Origin: Candidatus Omnitrophota bacterium
Lineage (GTDB): Bacteria; Omnitrophota; Omnitrophia; Omnitrophales; Aquincolibacteriaceae
Reading direction: 5' to 3'
NCBI GenBank assembly: GCA_023246995.1
Contig: JAHFHI010000083.1
Coordinates: 1-6,272 of the forward strand
DNA length: 6,272 nt
Shown here: piece after piece, positions 1-5,389 of the stretch
Layout: each line of letters starts with the position of its first letter
Numbering within the stretch: position 1 is the first letter of the stretch
Position numbers and translations under genes: made by a program
The notes under the pieces: generated by a model
The model's database searches: none
Seen by the model: the letters and a program-made list of their open reading frames with translations, nothing else
What the model was told of the DNA's origin: nothing

Positions 1-330
1 CACGCGATTCTTAAAGCTAACTGGGAGCGCCTTCGGGGTTTTCGTGATCCGGCGGGCAAGCCCTGGAAACTTGTCAAATTTCCTATGCCGGGAAAGTACA
101 CCGAAGACGGAATCCGGCTTCCGGCAAGCTACGCCAATTTTTATATTGCCAACCAGGCCGTGCTTTTGCCCGTCTTCAAGGATGCCGCCGATCTACGCGC
201 CGAGGCCATCTTGAAAGAACTTTTTCCGCGCCGAGAAGTGGTCGCCATTGATTCCCGGGCGCTTGTTTACGGGCTCGGGGCCATCCATTGTTTGACCCAG
301 CAGGAACCTTCGATTTCAGATTTAAGGTAG
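1..330 (+). CDS. aguA: Agmatine deiminase, C-terminal part (5' end outside window)
   Basis: The frame is open from the first base and ends at TAG (328-330), so 109 residues of a protein that is usually about 350-370 residues are visible. Agmatine deiminase hydrolyses agmatine to N-carbamoylputrescine and ammonia in the arginine-to-putrescine route, in the cytoplasm. It belongs to the guanidino-group-modifying (PAD-like) superfamily. Visible hallmarks are LPASYANFYIAN (residues 40-51), an ELFPRREVVAID segment, and the catalytic-cysteine motif GAIHCLTQQ, with the nucleophilic Cys at fragment residue 97 (bases 289-291). The usual form of that motif is GGIHCxTQQ, so Ala replaces the second Gly just before the Ile-His-Cys. 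The gene converges on the inositol-lipid operon. Its usual partner, N-carbamoylputrescine amidohydrolase, is not in view and could lie upstream. The family assignment is firm, but a start codon cannot be given. Confidence 0.93.
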   Translation, partial: HAILKANWERLRGFRDPAGKPWKLVKFPMPGKYTEDGIRLPASYANFYIANQAVLLPVFKDAADLRAEAILKELFPRREVVAIDSRALVYGLGAIHCLTQQEPSISDLR

Positions 331-334
331 CACA

Positions 335-347
335 GGGCGCCCCGCCC
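335..347. terminator. GC-rich hairpin between convergent genes (weak terminator candidate)
   Basis: GGGCG (335-339) and CGCCC (343-347) form a 5-bp stem around a CCC loop in the 32-base gap between two convergent stop codons. Neither strand has a clean T tract after the stem: the plus strand continues CTTAAAAA, and on the minus strand the T run comes before the hairpin. The position suits a shared terminator, but the structure is not a canonical intrinsic one. Confidence 0.22.
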
Positions 348-362
348 CTTAAAAAGGTCCTC

Positions 363-1202
363 TTACTCGGAAAGCGATTGAACTGCGGTTCCGGCAGGCG
401 GGCGCCAGTCCAGATCCTCTTCGGGAACACCGCTTAGAAATTCCACCTTATCAAAATAAAGGCGGGTCTTTTTAAAAGCCGTCTCCCCGAGCATTCCTGT
501 GCCGGCCGAATCAAGGCGGATCTCTTTTGGAAAGAAAACCCGGGGTCCGCCGTCGGGTTTTAAAAAACCTTGAAATTTTACGCGCCGGATACGAAGCCGG
601 GTATTTTGTGAGGCATCAAGATACCGTTCCTCAAGGCAGTCGCCTTCGCGAGTCAGCCGTATTTTTCTGGCCGGGTAGGAACCGGTGCTTTGGGTCTCAA
701 GAAATGCCGTACCGTCGTCCGAAACTTTTTTAAGTGCGCTCTGGGGCGGGTCGGGAAGGCTCATGGGTTTAAGCGCGCGGTAGAGATCAAGGGGTTTTAA
801 GTGGCTTTCGATCACCGGAGAGTTTTCAAGATCAAAAATATGACCGCGGAAAACCGTGTTTTTCGAGGCAAGATAAAGTTCAAAATGCCGGTCGTCGGTC
901 TTGAAGACAAAAAGAATTCCGCCTTCGGCGTTGCGGCCCACAAGCACCATGCGTTCATCAAGGCGGTGGTAGACAAGAGCCGCTTCGCAGGAAGCTTTTT
1001 TGCCAAGGGCCGTGACAAAATCAAGACGCAGGGCTGCTTTCATGGCGACCCAGCCGCTTTTACGGGCGTCCATTTTTCGGATAAGGTCCGAAGCGGAGAG
1101 GTCTTCAGCGGCCAGGAGTTTTGTCGAGCCGCAAGCCAGGGTTAGTCCAATTCCCCACAGGGCGGCGCGAGTGATTTCCGAAAACAGTTTTTTTAGGTGC
1201 AA
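363..1202 (-). CDS. Secreted LolA/LolB-like envelope protein, third gene of inositol-lipid operon
   Basis: This 279-residue protein has an N-terminal Sec signal: Lys4-Lys5, a hydrophobic stretch at about 13-31, and a likely signal peptidase I site near LLAA/ED (31-33). Cys24 sits in TLAC, a poor lipobox, so a lipoprotein is less likely. The mature part alternates short beta-strand-like segments (for example about 72-80, 84-91, 95-101, 106-112 and 116-123). This fits the LolA/LolB/LppX-like half-barrel fold that carries acyl chains across the periplasm. No exact family is recognised, and the fold is inferred from pattern only. The mature protein has two cysteines (C72, C189) that could form a disulfide. 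The start is TTG, chosen because it gives a complete signal peptide, and no good Shine-Dalgarno precedes it. It lies 27 bases after the phosphatidyltransferase stop and in the same frame, so it is probably translationally coupled. The stop is TAA. Confidence 0.75.
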   Translation of the reverse strand: MHLKKLFSEITRAALWGIGLTLACGSTKLLAAEDLSASDLIRKMDARKSGWVAMKAALRLDFVTALGKKASCEAALVYHRLDERMVLVGRNAEGGILFVFKTDDRHFELYLASKNTVFRGHIFDLENSPVIESHLKPLDLYRALKPMSLPDPPQSALKKVSDDGTAFLETQSTGSYPARKIRLTREGDCLEERYLDASQNTRLRIRRVKFQGFLKPDGGPRVFFPKEIRLDSAGTGMLGETAFKKTRLYFDKVEFLSGVPEEDLDWRPPAGTAVQSLSE

Positions 1203-1229
1203 GACGAAACCGGGAGCGAAACCCCTGCG

Positions 1230-1817
1230 CTAGGATTTTCCGGACAATGTTTTTTGAGTAAAGAGAATCCGGTGGAGGGCCGTGGCATTAGTGCCGAGAA
1301 AGAGGAGCCCGAGAAGCCAGGGTCTAAGCGGCGGGATAAAAGACGCAAGCGCCAGAGCGATAATCCGCTCCGGGCGTTCAAAAATACCGACCGAGCAGTT
1401 TTCAATCAGGTTTTCAGCCCGGGCCTTAGCATAGCTGGTCACAAACGAACCGGCAATAATGCCGAGGCTGATAAAAACCCAGCCGGAGTTGCCGGCGTTG
1501 GCAAAATACAGGGCCAGACCGCCGAAAAGAAAGATGTCGGAATAGCGGTCCACCGTGGAGTCCAGGAAGGCCCCGAACTTGGAAGCCCTGCCGCTCACGC
1601 GGGCGAGCGGGCCGTCCAGCATGTCGCCCATGGCCGCAAGCAGGAGAAGCAGGCCCCCGGCCGTAAAATGGCCTCCCGCGTAAACAAAGCCCGCCACGAG
1701 ATTAAGGGCCAAGCCGAAGAGGGTTAACTGGTTCGGGCTGAAGCCCTTCTTATGAAGGCCTGAAGCGAGGGTGTTTAAAGTGCCTTCGATGACCGGGTAA
1801 ACACTCTTACGAAGCAC
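1230..1817 (-). CDS. CDP-alcohol phosphatidyltransferase, probable phosphatidylinositol-phosphate synthase
   Basis: This 195-residue integral membrane enzyme transfers a phosphatidyl group from a CDP-lipid to an alcohol. The complete family signature D(x)2DG(x)2AR(x)8G(x)3D(x)3D is present: D65, D68-G69, A72-R73, G82, D86 and D90. These residues bind the metals and CDP, and D90 is the usual catalytic base. Features shared with mycobacterial PgsA1-type enzymes point to inositol phosphate as acceptor: DRYSD (90-94), SYAKARAE (128-135) and ERPER (147-151). Their Lys and Arg residues correspond to the inositol-phosphate pocket known in that family. Membrane segments lie at about 31-48, 50-63, 94-108, 113-128, 151-161 and 166-178. 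There is no fused nucleotidyltransferase domain, which argues against di-inositol-phosphate synthase. The start is GTG with GGAG four bases upstream. It follows the inositol-phosphate synthase gene by 58 bases, so the substrate is made next door. The expected product is phosphatidylinositol phosphate, and a phosphatase is needed to give PI. Confidence 0.9.
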   Translation of the reverse strand: MLRKSVYPVIEGTLNTLASGLHKKGFSPNQLTLFGLALNLVAGFVYAGGHFTAGGLLLLLAAMGDMLDGPLARVSGRASKFGAFLDSTVDRYSDIFLFGGLALYFANAGNSGWVFISLGIIAGSFVTSYAKARAENLIENCSVGIFERPERIIALALASFIPPLRPWLLGLLFLGTNATALHRILFTQKTLSGKS

Positions 1818-1875
1818 GGGACTCCGGCTTTCTTTGCAAGGAAGAAAACTTGCGTGTCGTTTTAAAGCCCCGGAA

Positions 1876-2985
1876 TTAACGGGGGCAGGTGCCTTGAACG
1901 AATTTCTTTACGAGATCTTTGGCTTCCGTATCGGGAATTTGTTTGGGCGGATGTTTCATCGTATAAGCCGAGATCGAGATAAGCGGCCCGCCGATTTTTC
2001 TGTCGCGGGCGATCCGGCACGCGCGGATGGCGTCAATGGCGCAGCCGGCGCTGTTGGGAGAATCTTCCACCGAAAGACGAAGCTCGAGATTGACCGGGAA
2101 TCCGGCAAAACCGCGGCCTTCCATACGCAGATAGCAAACCTTGTTGTCATTCTGCCAGGGAACATAGTCTGAAGGTCCGATATGGATGTTGTCCTCCTCA
2201 AGCGGTGTCGGGAGCTGGCTTTGTACGGCCGCGGTTTTGGAAATCTTTTTGGATTTCAGGCGGGTCCGGTTCAGCATATTCAAAAAGTCCGTGTTGCCGC
2301 CCGTATTGAGCTGGTAGGTGCGGTCGATCTTGACTCCGCGGTCGCTGAAAAGCTTAGTCAGGGTGCGGTGAACGATCGTGGCCCCGACCTGGGCCTTGAT
2401 GTCATCCCCGATCACGGGAATGCGTTTTTCTTCAAAGCGCTTGGCCCAAATAGGGTCGGAAACGATAAAAACCGGAATACAGTTAATGAAGCTTGTCCCT
2501 GTCTTCAGGCAGGCCTCGGCATAAAATTCGGTAGCTTTCTGAGACCCTACCGGGAGATAATTCAAAAGGATTTCGGCTCCCGTGTCTTTTAGAATTTTCT
2601 CCACGTTCGAGGGCTTTTTGCTGGACAGCACAAACGTGCGGTCTTCCGGATAATCCCCCATGTGCTCGGAGAAGCCGTCAAGGACCGGGCCCATTTCCAC
2701 CATGACTTTACTTTTCGGGATTTCGCTCCAAAGGGAGAGGACGCAATTGGGTTTGGCATTTAGGGCGACATCAAAACGCTCACCGACTTTACGCTTGTCG
2801 ATATCGAAGGCCGCCACGACCTCGATTTCTTCGGGCAGATAGCCGCCCATTTCATAATTCATGAGTCCGAAACTATCGGCCTGCTTCTTTTTGGAATTTG
2901 CCAGGCTCTTGTAATACTCAAAACCCTGAATGAGAGATGCCGCGCAGTTGCCAACGCCCGCGATTGCAATTTTGATTTTAGACAT
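1876..2985 (-). CDS. ino1: myo-Inositol-1-phosphate synthase (actinobacterial-type)
   Basis: This NAD-dependent cytoplasmic enzyme converts glucose-6-phosphate to 1L-myo-inositol-1-phosphate, the committed step of inositol synthesis. It has 369 residues, the size of the compact mycobacterial form rather than the roughly 530-residue eukaryotic one. The Rossmann motif GVGNCAAS is at 10-17, and a second cofactor segment AAFDID at 58-63. Conserved blocks are LPVGS (144-148), GDDIKAQVGAT (193-203), NTGGNTDFLNM (227-237), SKKISKTAAV (245-254, with the catalytic-site lysines) and DSPNSAG (308-314). A further conserved IGPSDYVPW lies at 269-277. All blocks look intact, so the enzyme is probably active. 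ATG at 2985 is preceded by GGGAGG ten bases upstream and by a strong promoter. It is the first gene of a three-gene minus-strand operon and feeds the phosphatidyltransferase that follows. The stop is TAA. Confidence 0.96.
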   Translation of the reverse strand: MSKIKIAIAGVGNCAASLIQGFEYYKSLANSKKKQADSFGLMNYEMGGYLPEEIEVVAAFDIDKRKVGERFDVALNAKPNCVLSLWSEIPKSKVMVEMGPVLDGFSEHMGDYPEDRTFVLSSKKPSNVEKILKDTGAEILLNYLPVGSQKATEFYAEACLKTGTSFINCIPVFIVSDPIWAKRFEEKRIPVIGDDIKAQVGATIVHRTLTKLFSDRGVKIDRTYQLNTGGNTDFLNMLNRTRLKSKKISKTAAVQSQLPTPLEEDNIHIGPSDYVPWQNDNKVCYLRMEGRGFAGFPVNLELRLSVEDSPNSAGCAIDAIRACRIARDRKIGGPLISISAYTMKHPPKQIPDTEAKDLVKKFVQGTCPR

Positions 2986-2995
2986 TTCTGAAAAG

Positions 2996-3001
2996 CCTCC
3001 C
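2996..3001 (-). promoter_or_regulatory. Ribosome binding site of inositol-phosphate synthase gene
   Basis: GGGAGG on the minus strand lies ten bases before the ATG at 2985. It fixes that ATG as the start and contrasts with the weak sites of the two downstream genes. Confidence 0.7.
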
Positions 3002-3022
3002 TTAACTTGAGAAAGATTGCTG

Positions 3023-3051
3023 ATTATAGGGGGGGAGTGAGTTTAAATCAA
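3023..3051 (-). promoter_or_regulatory. sigma70-like promoter of inositol-lipid operon
   Basis: On the minus strand, -35 TTGATT (3051-3046) and a perfect -10 TATAAT (3028-3023) are separated by exactly 17 bases. Transcription should start near 3016, giving a leader of about 30 bases before the ATG at 2985. The spacer ends in seven consecutive C residues directly next to the -10 box. The region upstream of the -35 box is strongly A/T-rich. Confidence 0.75.
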
Positions 3052-3069
3052 GCAGAAATACAAAAACAC

Positions 3070-3092
3070 AACCTATTTAAAATAAACAGGTT
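3070..3092. repeat. Operator-like inverted repeat in divergent region
   Basis: AACCTATTTA (3070-3079) and TAAACAGGTT (3083-3092) form a 10-bp inverted repeat with one mismatch around an AAA centre. It lies between the two divergent promoters, about 65 bases upstream of the predicted minus-strand start and 78 upstream of the plus-strand one. It could bind a dimeric regulator. No known operator is recognised. Confidence 0.45.
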
Positions 3093-3125
3093 ATGAAAAA
3101 TGAGTCCTATAAAAAAGATCGCCTC

Positions 3126-3152
3126 TTGATCCCGGATGATTTGTGTTACAAT
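3126..3152 (+). promoter_or_regulatory. Extended -10 promoter of tRNA-binding protein gene
   Basis: TACAAT (3147-3152) is preceded by TGT (3144-3146), which makes an extended -10 element (TGnTACAAT). A TTGATC at 3126-3131 could be a -35 box, but the spacer is only 15 bases, which the extended -10 would compensate. Transcription would begin near 3159 with a short leader to the ATG at 3185. Confidence 0.5.
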
Positions 3153-3173
3153 GCCCGGTCCTATTTACACGAA

Positions 3174-3178
3174 AGGAG
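3174..3178 (+). promoter_or_regulatory. Ribosome binding site that fixes the start of the tRNA-binding protein
   Basis: AGGAG lies six bases before ATG 3185. The frame stays open upstream to a GTG at 3143, but that codon overlaps the predicted -10 region and has no ribosome binding site, so 3185 is the start. Confidence 0.75.
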
Positions 3179-3184
3179 AAGGGT

Positions 3185-3505
3185 ATGGTTTCACTGGAGG
3201 AGTTTCGAAAGTTTGAATTTCGGATTGCCGAAATCGAGAGCGTGAGTCTTCATCCCAATGCCGACCGGCTTTATGTGCTGGGCGTCAAAATTGGTGAAGA
3301 ACGCAAGACCATTGTGGCCGGGGTACGCAAGCATTACGGGGAAGAAGAGCTTAAGGGCAAAAGGGTGATGGTGATTAACAATCTGGAGCCCGCCGTGATC
3401 CGGGGCGTCGAATCCCAGGGGATGCTGATGGCCGCGTCTCTCGGCGAAGAGTTGAGCCTTTTGGTTCCCGAGCGGCCCCTCGGGGACGGGGCGGTCGTAC
3501 GCTGA
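3185..3505 (+). CDS. Stand-alone tRNA-binding OB-fold protein (Trbp111/MetG C-terminal type)
   Basis: This 106-residue protein consists only of the EMAP-II/Trbp111-type tRNA-binding domain. It has FRIAEI at 12-17, HPNADRLY at 23-30, VAGVRKHY at 44-51 and NLEPAVIRGVESQGM at 66-80. These are the conserved blocks of the OB fold also found at the C terminus of many bacterial methionyl-tRNA synthetases. The family binds tRNA non-specifically as a dimer and can act in trans, as a separate subunit or chaperone. Annotation pipelines often call such proteins methionine-tRNA ligase beta subunit. CsaA-like chaperones share the fold, but the NLEPAxIRGVESQGM block is closer to the MetG/Trbp111 group. The gene is monocistronic, divergent from the inositol-lipid operon and convergent with a small membrane protein gene 26 bases downstream. 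The stop is TGA. Confidence 0.9.
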   Translation: MVSLEEFRKFEFRIAEIESVSLHPNADRLYVLGVKIGEERKTIVAGVRKHYGEEELKGKRVMVINNLEPAVIRGVESQGMLMAASLGEELSLLVPERPLGDGAVVR

Positions 3506-3527
3506 AAGGCAAAAAAACAGGCTCTCT

Positions 3528-3542
3528 CCCCTTAGGGGTTTT
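3528..3542 (+). terminator. Short hairpin with T run after tRNA-binding protein gene
   Basis: CCCC (3528-3531) and GGGG (3535-3538) around TTA, followed by TTTT (3539-3542), lie 22 bases after the TGA. The form is that of a small intrinsic terminator for the plus strand. The stem is only four G-C pairs and overlaps the 3' end of the convergent gene, so the call is tentative. The minus strand has T7 further out (opposite A7 at 3512-3518), which may help ending in that direction. Confidence 0.35.
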
Positions 3543-3915
3543 CGCCAAAGTACCCCATTAGGTGCTGCCAGGCCGTAAAGTGGACGTAAATCAGAAACCC
3601 CGAAAAAACCGCCAGGCTTAGCACCCGGACTTTCCCACGCTCATTCCAAAGCTGTTTCAACTGAAAGGCCGCCAGCCCGTAATAAAAAAGCGTCACGGGC
3701 AGCAGAAAAACATAATAATTGACCGCCTCCGAGGAAGGAAGGGCCCAGACATAGGTGATGACGATTTTCTTGAGCGCCTGGGCGATATAAAGGGCGGGTC
3801 CCAGAAAAAGCAGGCAGATTTCATAAAGGATCTGCTTGATGTAACAGCCGAAGGCGATGACGGCGAAGCCGACAAAGTAACGAATGAGATGATGGATTTT
3901 GGGAAGTTTGGCCAT
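3532..3915 (-). CDS. Small integral membrane protein of unknown function
   Basis: I do not recognise the family. The 127-residue product is strongly hydrophobic, with candidate membrane segments at about 10-26, 30-48, 66-86 and 97-115. Basic patches lie at the N terminus (Lys3, Lys6, Arg12), at Lys49-Lys50 and at about 87-97. There are no obvious catalytic motifs, and cysteines occur only at 24 and 34. The ATG at 3915 lacks a good Shine-Dalgarno; the nearest purine run, GGAA, is about 14 bases away. A plausible promoter with a perfect TTGACA lies upstream. Reality is supported by the membrane-protein composition, which is unlikely in a chance frame, and by its neat fit between a convergent and a divergent neighbour. 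The stop is TAA, 26 bases from the stop of the tRNA-binding gene. It could be a short form of a larger membrane family that I cannot identify. Confidence 0.65.
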   Translation of the reverse strand: MAKLPKIHHLIRYFVGFAVIAFGCYIKQILYEICLLFLGPALYIAQALKKIVITYVWALPSSEAVNYYVFLLPVTLFYYGLAAFQLKQLWNERGKVRVLSLAVFSGFLIYVHFTAWQHLMGYFGENP

Positions 3916-3937
3916 GGGTGAGCTTTTAATTTCCGAT

Positions 3938-3967
3938 AGAGTAGTATGGAGTCCGCGCGCTTGTCAA
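3938..3967 (-). promoter_or_regulatory. Possible promoter of small membrane protein gene
   Basis: On the minus strand, a perfect -35 TTGACA (3967-3962) is followed after 18 bases by TACTCT (3943-3938), a weak -10 that matches three of six consensus positions. An alternative TACTAC lies at 15 bases. The site is 23 bases before the ATG at 3915. The -35 is convincing, the -10 is not. Confidence 0.4.
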
Positions 3968-4016
3968 AAGAAAACTCCCGAAATCCAAGGGGGCAATTTG
4001 CCAAAAAGTAGACCCT

Positions 4017-5384
4017 ATGATAAGATCGCCGCTCATGCTAAATGTATCTTCCGACAGGATCGCAACCCAGCTTGATTTCAGGCCTTTTCGGGCCTGGCGC
4101 TATGATCCCAAAAAGAACGCTCCCGCGAGTGTGATTGCGCCACCCTATGATGTCATTTCCCCTGCCGAACAAAAGGCGCTTTACGCACAATCTCCTTATA
4201 ATTGCGTTCGGCTCATCCTGAATGAAGAGGAGCCCGGGGATCATGAGCAGCGCAACCGTTATACCCGGGCCCGTGATTTTTTTCAGGACTGGCAGCGCCA
4301 GGGCATCCTGGTCCGGGAGCCGGCCCCCGCGTTTTACTTTTACGAACAGGAATTCCGCCATCCCATTACCGGAAGCGCGCAGAAAAGAGCTGCGCTCCTC
4401 GGCCTCTTAAAGCTCGAACCTTTTGAAAAAGGAATCGTGATCGGCCATGAAAATACCCTGGCCGGACCCAAGCAGGACCGCCGCAGGCTGCTTGAATCCA
4501 CCCGCACAAATTTTTCCGCGGTCTTCGGGCTTCATGAAGACGCCGAAGGCCAGATTCTTGAAGCGGCCTGGAAGGCTGCCAAAGACAGGCCTGTCATGGA
4601 AGCTTCCGATGAAAAGGGCGTCGGCCACAGGCTTTGGGTCTTAAAGGATCCCCGGGACACGGAAAAAATACGTTTTGCCATGAGTTCGCGCAAAGTCTAT
4701 ATCGCCGACGGCCATCACCGTTATCAAACCGCCCTTGATTACGCGCGGCGAAGAAGGCTTGAGGAAAACCCTCCTGCCGGCCAGGACCAGCCCTATGATT
4801 TTGTGCTTGCGGCCCTGGTGGCTTTTCAGGATCCCGGGCTTGCGGTGCTGCCGACGCACCGGATCCTGCTGCCATACGGCGGATGGGATGAGGTTAAGAC
4901 TCTTGAAGTGCTGAAAAAATATTTTGAGCTCGAACCGGCCCCCCCCGCGCAGTTGAAGAAATGGGTGGAGGAAGACATGACTCCGGAATCCTCTCAGAAC
5001 CGCACCCGGTTCGGATTTGTGACTTCCAAGGCGAGCTTTCTTTTGAGCCTGCGTGATTTCAAAGCGGTGCGCGAGCGTATGCCGGCCGGAACTTCAGAAA
5101 CGGCGGCGCGTCTTGATGTCAATGTGTTGGCGCATTTTGTTTTCGCGGATCTTTTGAATCTGCCTTCGGAAAAGTGGGAAGCCCAGCTTCGCTTTACCCG
5201 CTACGCCGACGAGGCTTTGGAAAAAGTCCGAAGCGGCGAAGCCGCCGCGGCATTTCTCCTCTGGCCCCCAAAGGCCGAAGTGCTCCGGGAAATGGGGAAG
5301 ACCGGAGAGCTGATGCCCCAAAAATCCACCTACTTCTACCCAAAGCTCGCAAGCGGGCTTGTTTTTTACAGCCACGAGGACTGA
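4017..5384 (+). CDS. DUF1015 family protein
   Basis: This cytoplasmic protein of up to 455 residues matches the DUF1015 (PF06245) family in length and motifs. It has PFRAWRYDP at 23-31, VIAPPYDVISP at 39-49, SPYNCVRLIL near 59-68, a GHENTLAGPKQDRR block at about 143-156 followed by STRTNFSAVFGL, and the family hallmark IADGHHRYQTAL at 229-240. The DGHHR element resembles the nucleotide-binding signature of ParB/Srx-like proteins such as free-serine kinases. I recall a serine-kinase role proposed for some DUF1015 members, but cannot confirm it, so no function is assigned. The start is uncertain. ATG 4017 and ATG 4035 are in frame and neither has a good Shine-Dalgarno. A TATGAT hexamer (4016-4021) overlaps the first, and if it is a -10 box only 4035 can be used. 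A C8 run (4939-4946) encodes part of Ala308-Pro309-Pro310. hflK follows after five bases. Confidence 0.88.
   Translation: MIRSPLMLNVSSDRIATQLDFRPFRAWRYDPKKNAPASVIAPPYDVISPAEQKALYAQSPYNCVRLILNEEEPGDHEQRNRYTRARDFFQDWQRQGILVREPAPAFYFYEQEFRHPITGSAQKRAALLGLLKLEPFEKGIVIGHENTLAGPKQDRRRLLESTRTNFSAVFGLHEDAEGQILEAAWKAAKDRPVMEASDEKGVGHRLWVLKDPRDTEKIRFAMSSRKVYIADGHHRYQTALDYARRRRLEENPPAGQDQPYDFVLAALVAFQDPGLAVLPTHRILLPYGGWDEVKTLEVLKKYFELEPAPPAQLKKWVEEDMTPESSQNRTRFGFVTSKASFLLSLRDFKAVRERMPAGTSETAARLDVNVLAHFVFADLLNLPSEKWEAQLRFTRYADEALEKVRSGEAAAAFLLWPPKAEVLREMGKTGELMPQKSTYFYPKLASGLVFYSHED
4939..4946 (+). repeat. C8 homopolymer inside DUF1015 gene
   Basis: Eight consecutive C residues fall in codons 308-310. 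The frame is intact here. Gain or loss of one base would truncate the protein about two thirds of the way along. Confidence 0.6.
5376..5380 (+). promoter_or_regulatory. Ribosome binding site of hflK inside the DUF1015 gene
   Basis: GAGGA lies nine bases before the ATG at 5390 and within the last codons of the upstream gene. This supports a co-transcribed and probably translationally coupled pair. Confidence 0.6.
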
Positions 5385-5389
5385 ACCTA

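Noticed and set aside
363..1202. The possibility that the LolA-like protein is a lipoprotein through Cys24.
   Set aside because: The preceding residues are T-L-A, not the L-A/S/T-G/A lipobox order, and a better signal peptidase I site follows at 31-32.
1197..1727. A 176-codon open frame on the plus strand opposite the phosphatidyltransferase gene.
   Set aside because: It is rich in Lys, Glu, Gly and Arg without any motif, as expected for the complement of a membrane-protein gene. The minus-strand frame carries the complete CDP-alcohol signature.
1822..1850. A small stem GCAAG/CTTGC between the inositol-phosphate synthase and phosphatidyltransferase genes.
   Set aside because: It is a five-base stem with an eight-base loop, followed by A-rich rather than T-rich sequence on the transcribed strand. 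It is too weak to call an attenuator or terminator.
2182..2592. A 136-codon plus-strand frame opposite inositol-phosphate synthase.
   Set aside because: It lies wholly within a strongly conserved minus-strand gene and shows no domain of its own.
3093..3245. A 50-codon plus-strand frame beginning ATG-AAA-AAT-GAG in the divergent intergenic region and running into the tRNA-binding protein gene out of frame.
   Set aside because: It has only AGG three bases before the ATG, spans the predicted promoter and ribosome binding site of the real gene, and its tail is simply the shifted frame of that gene.
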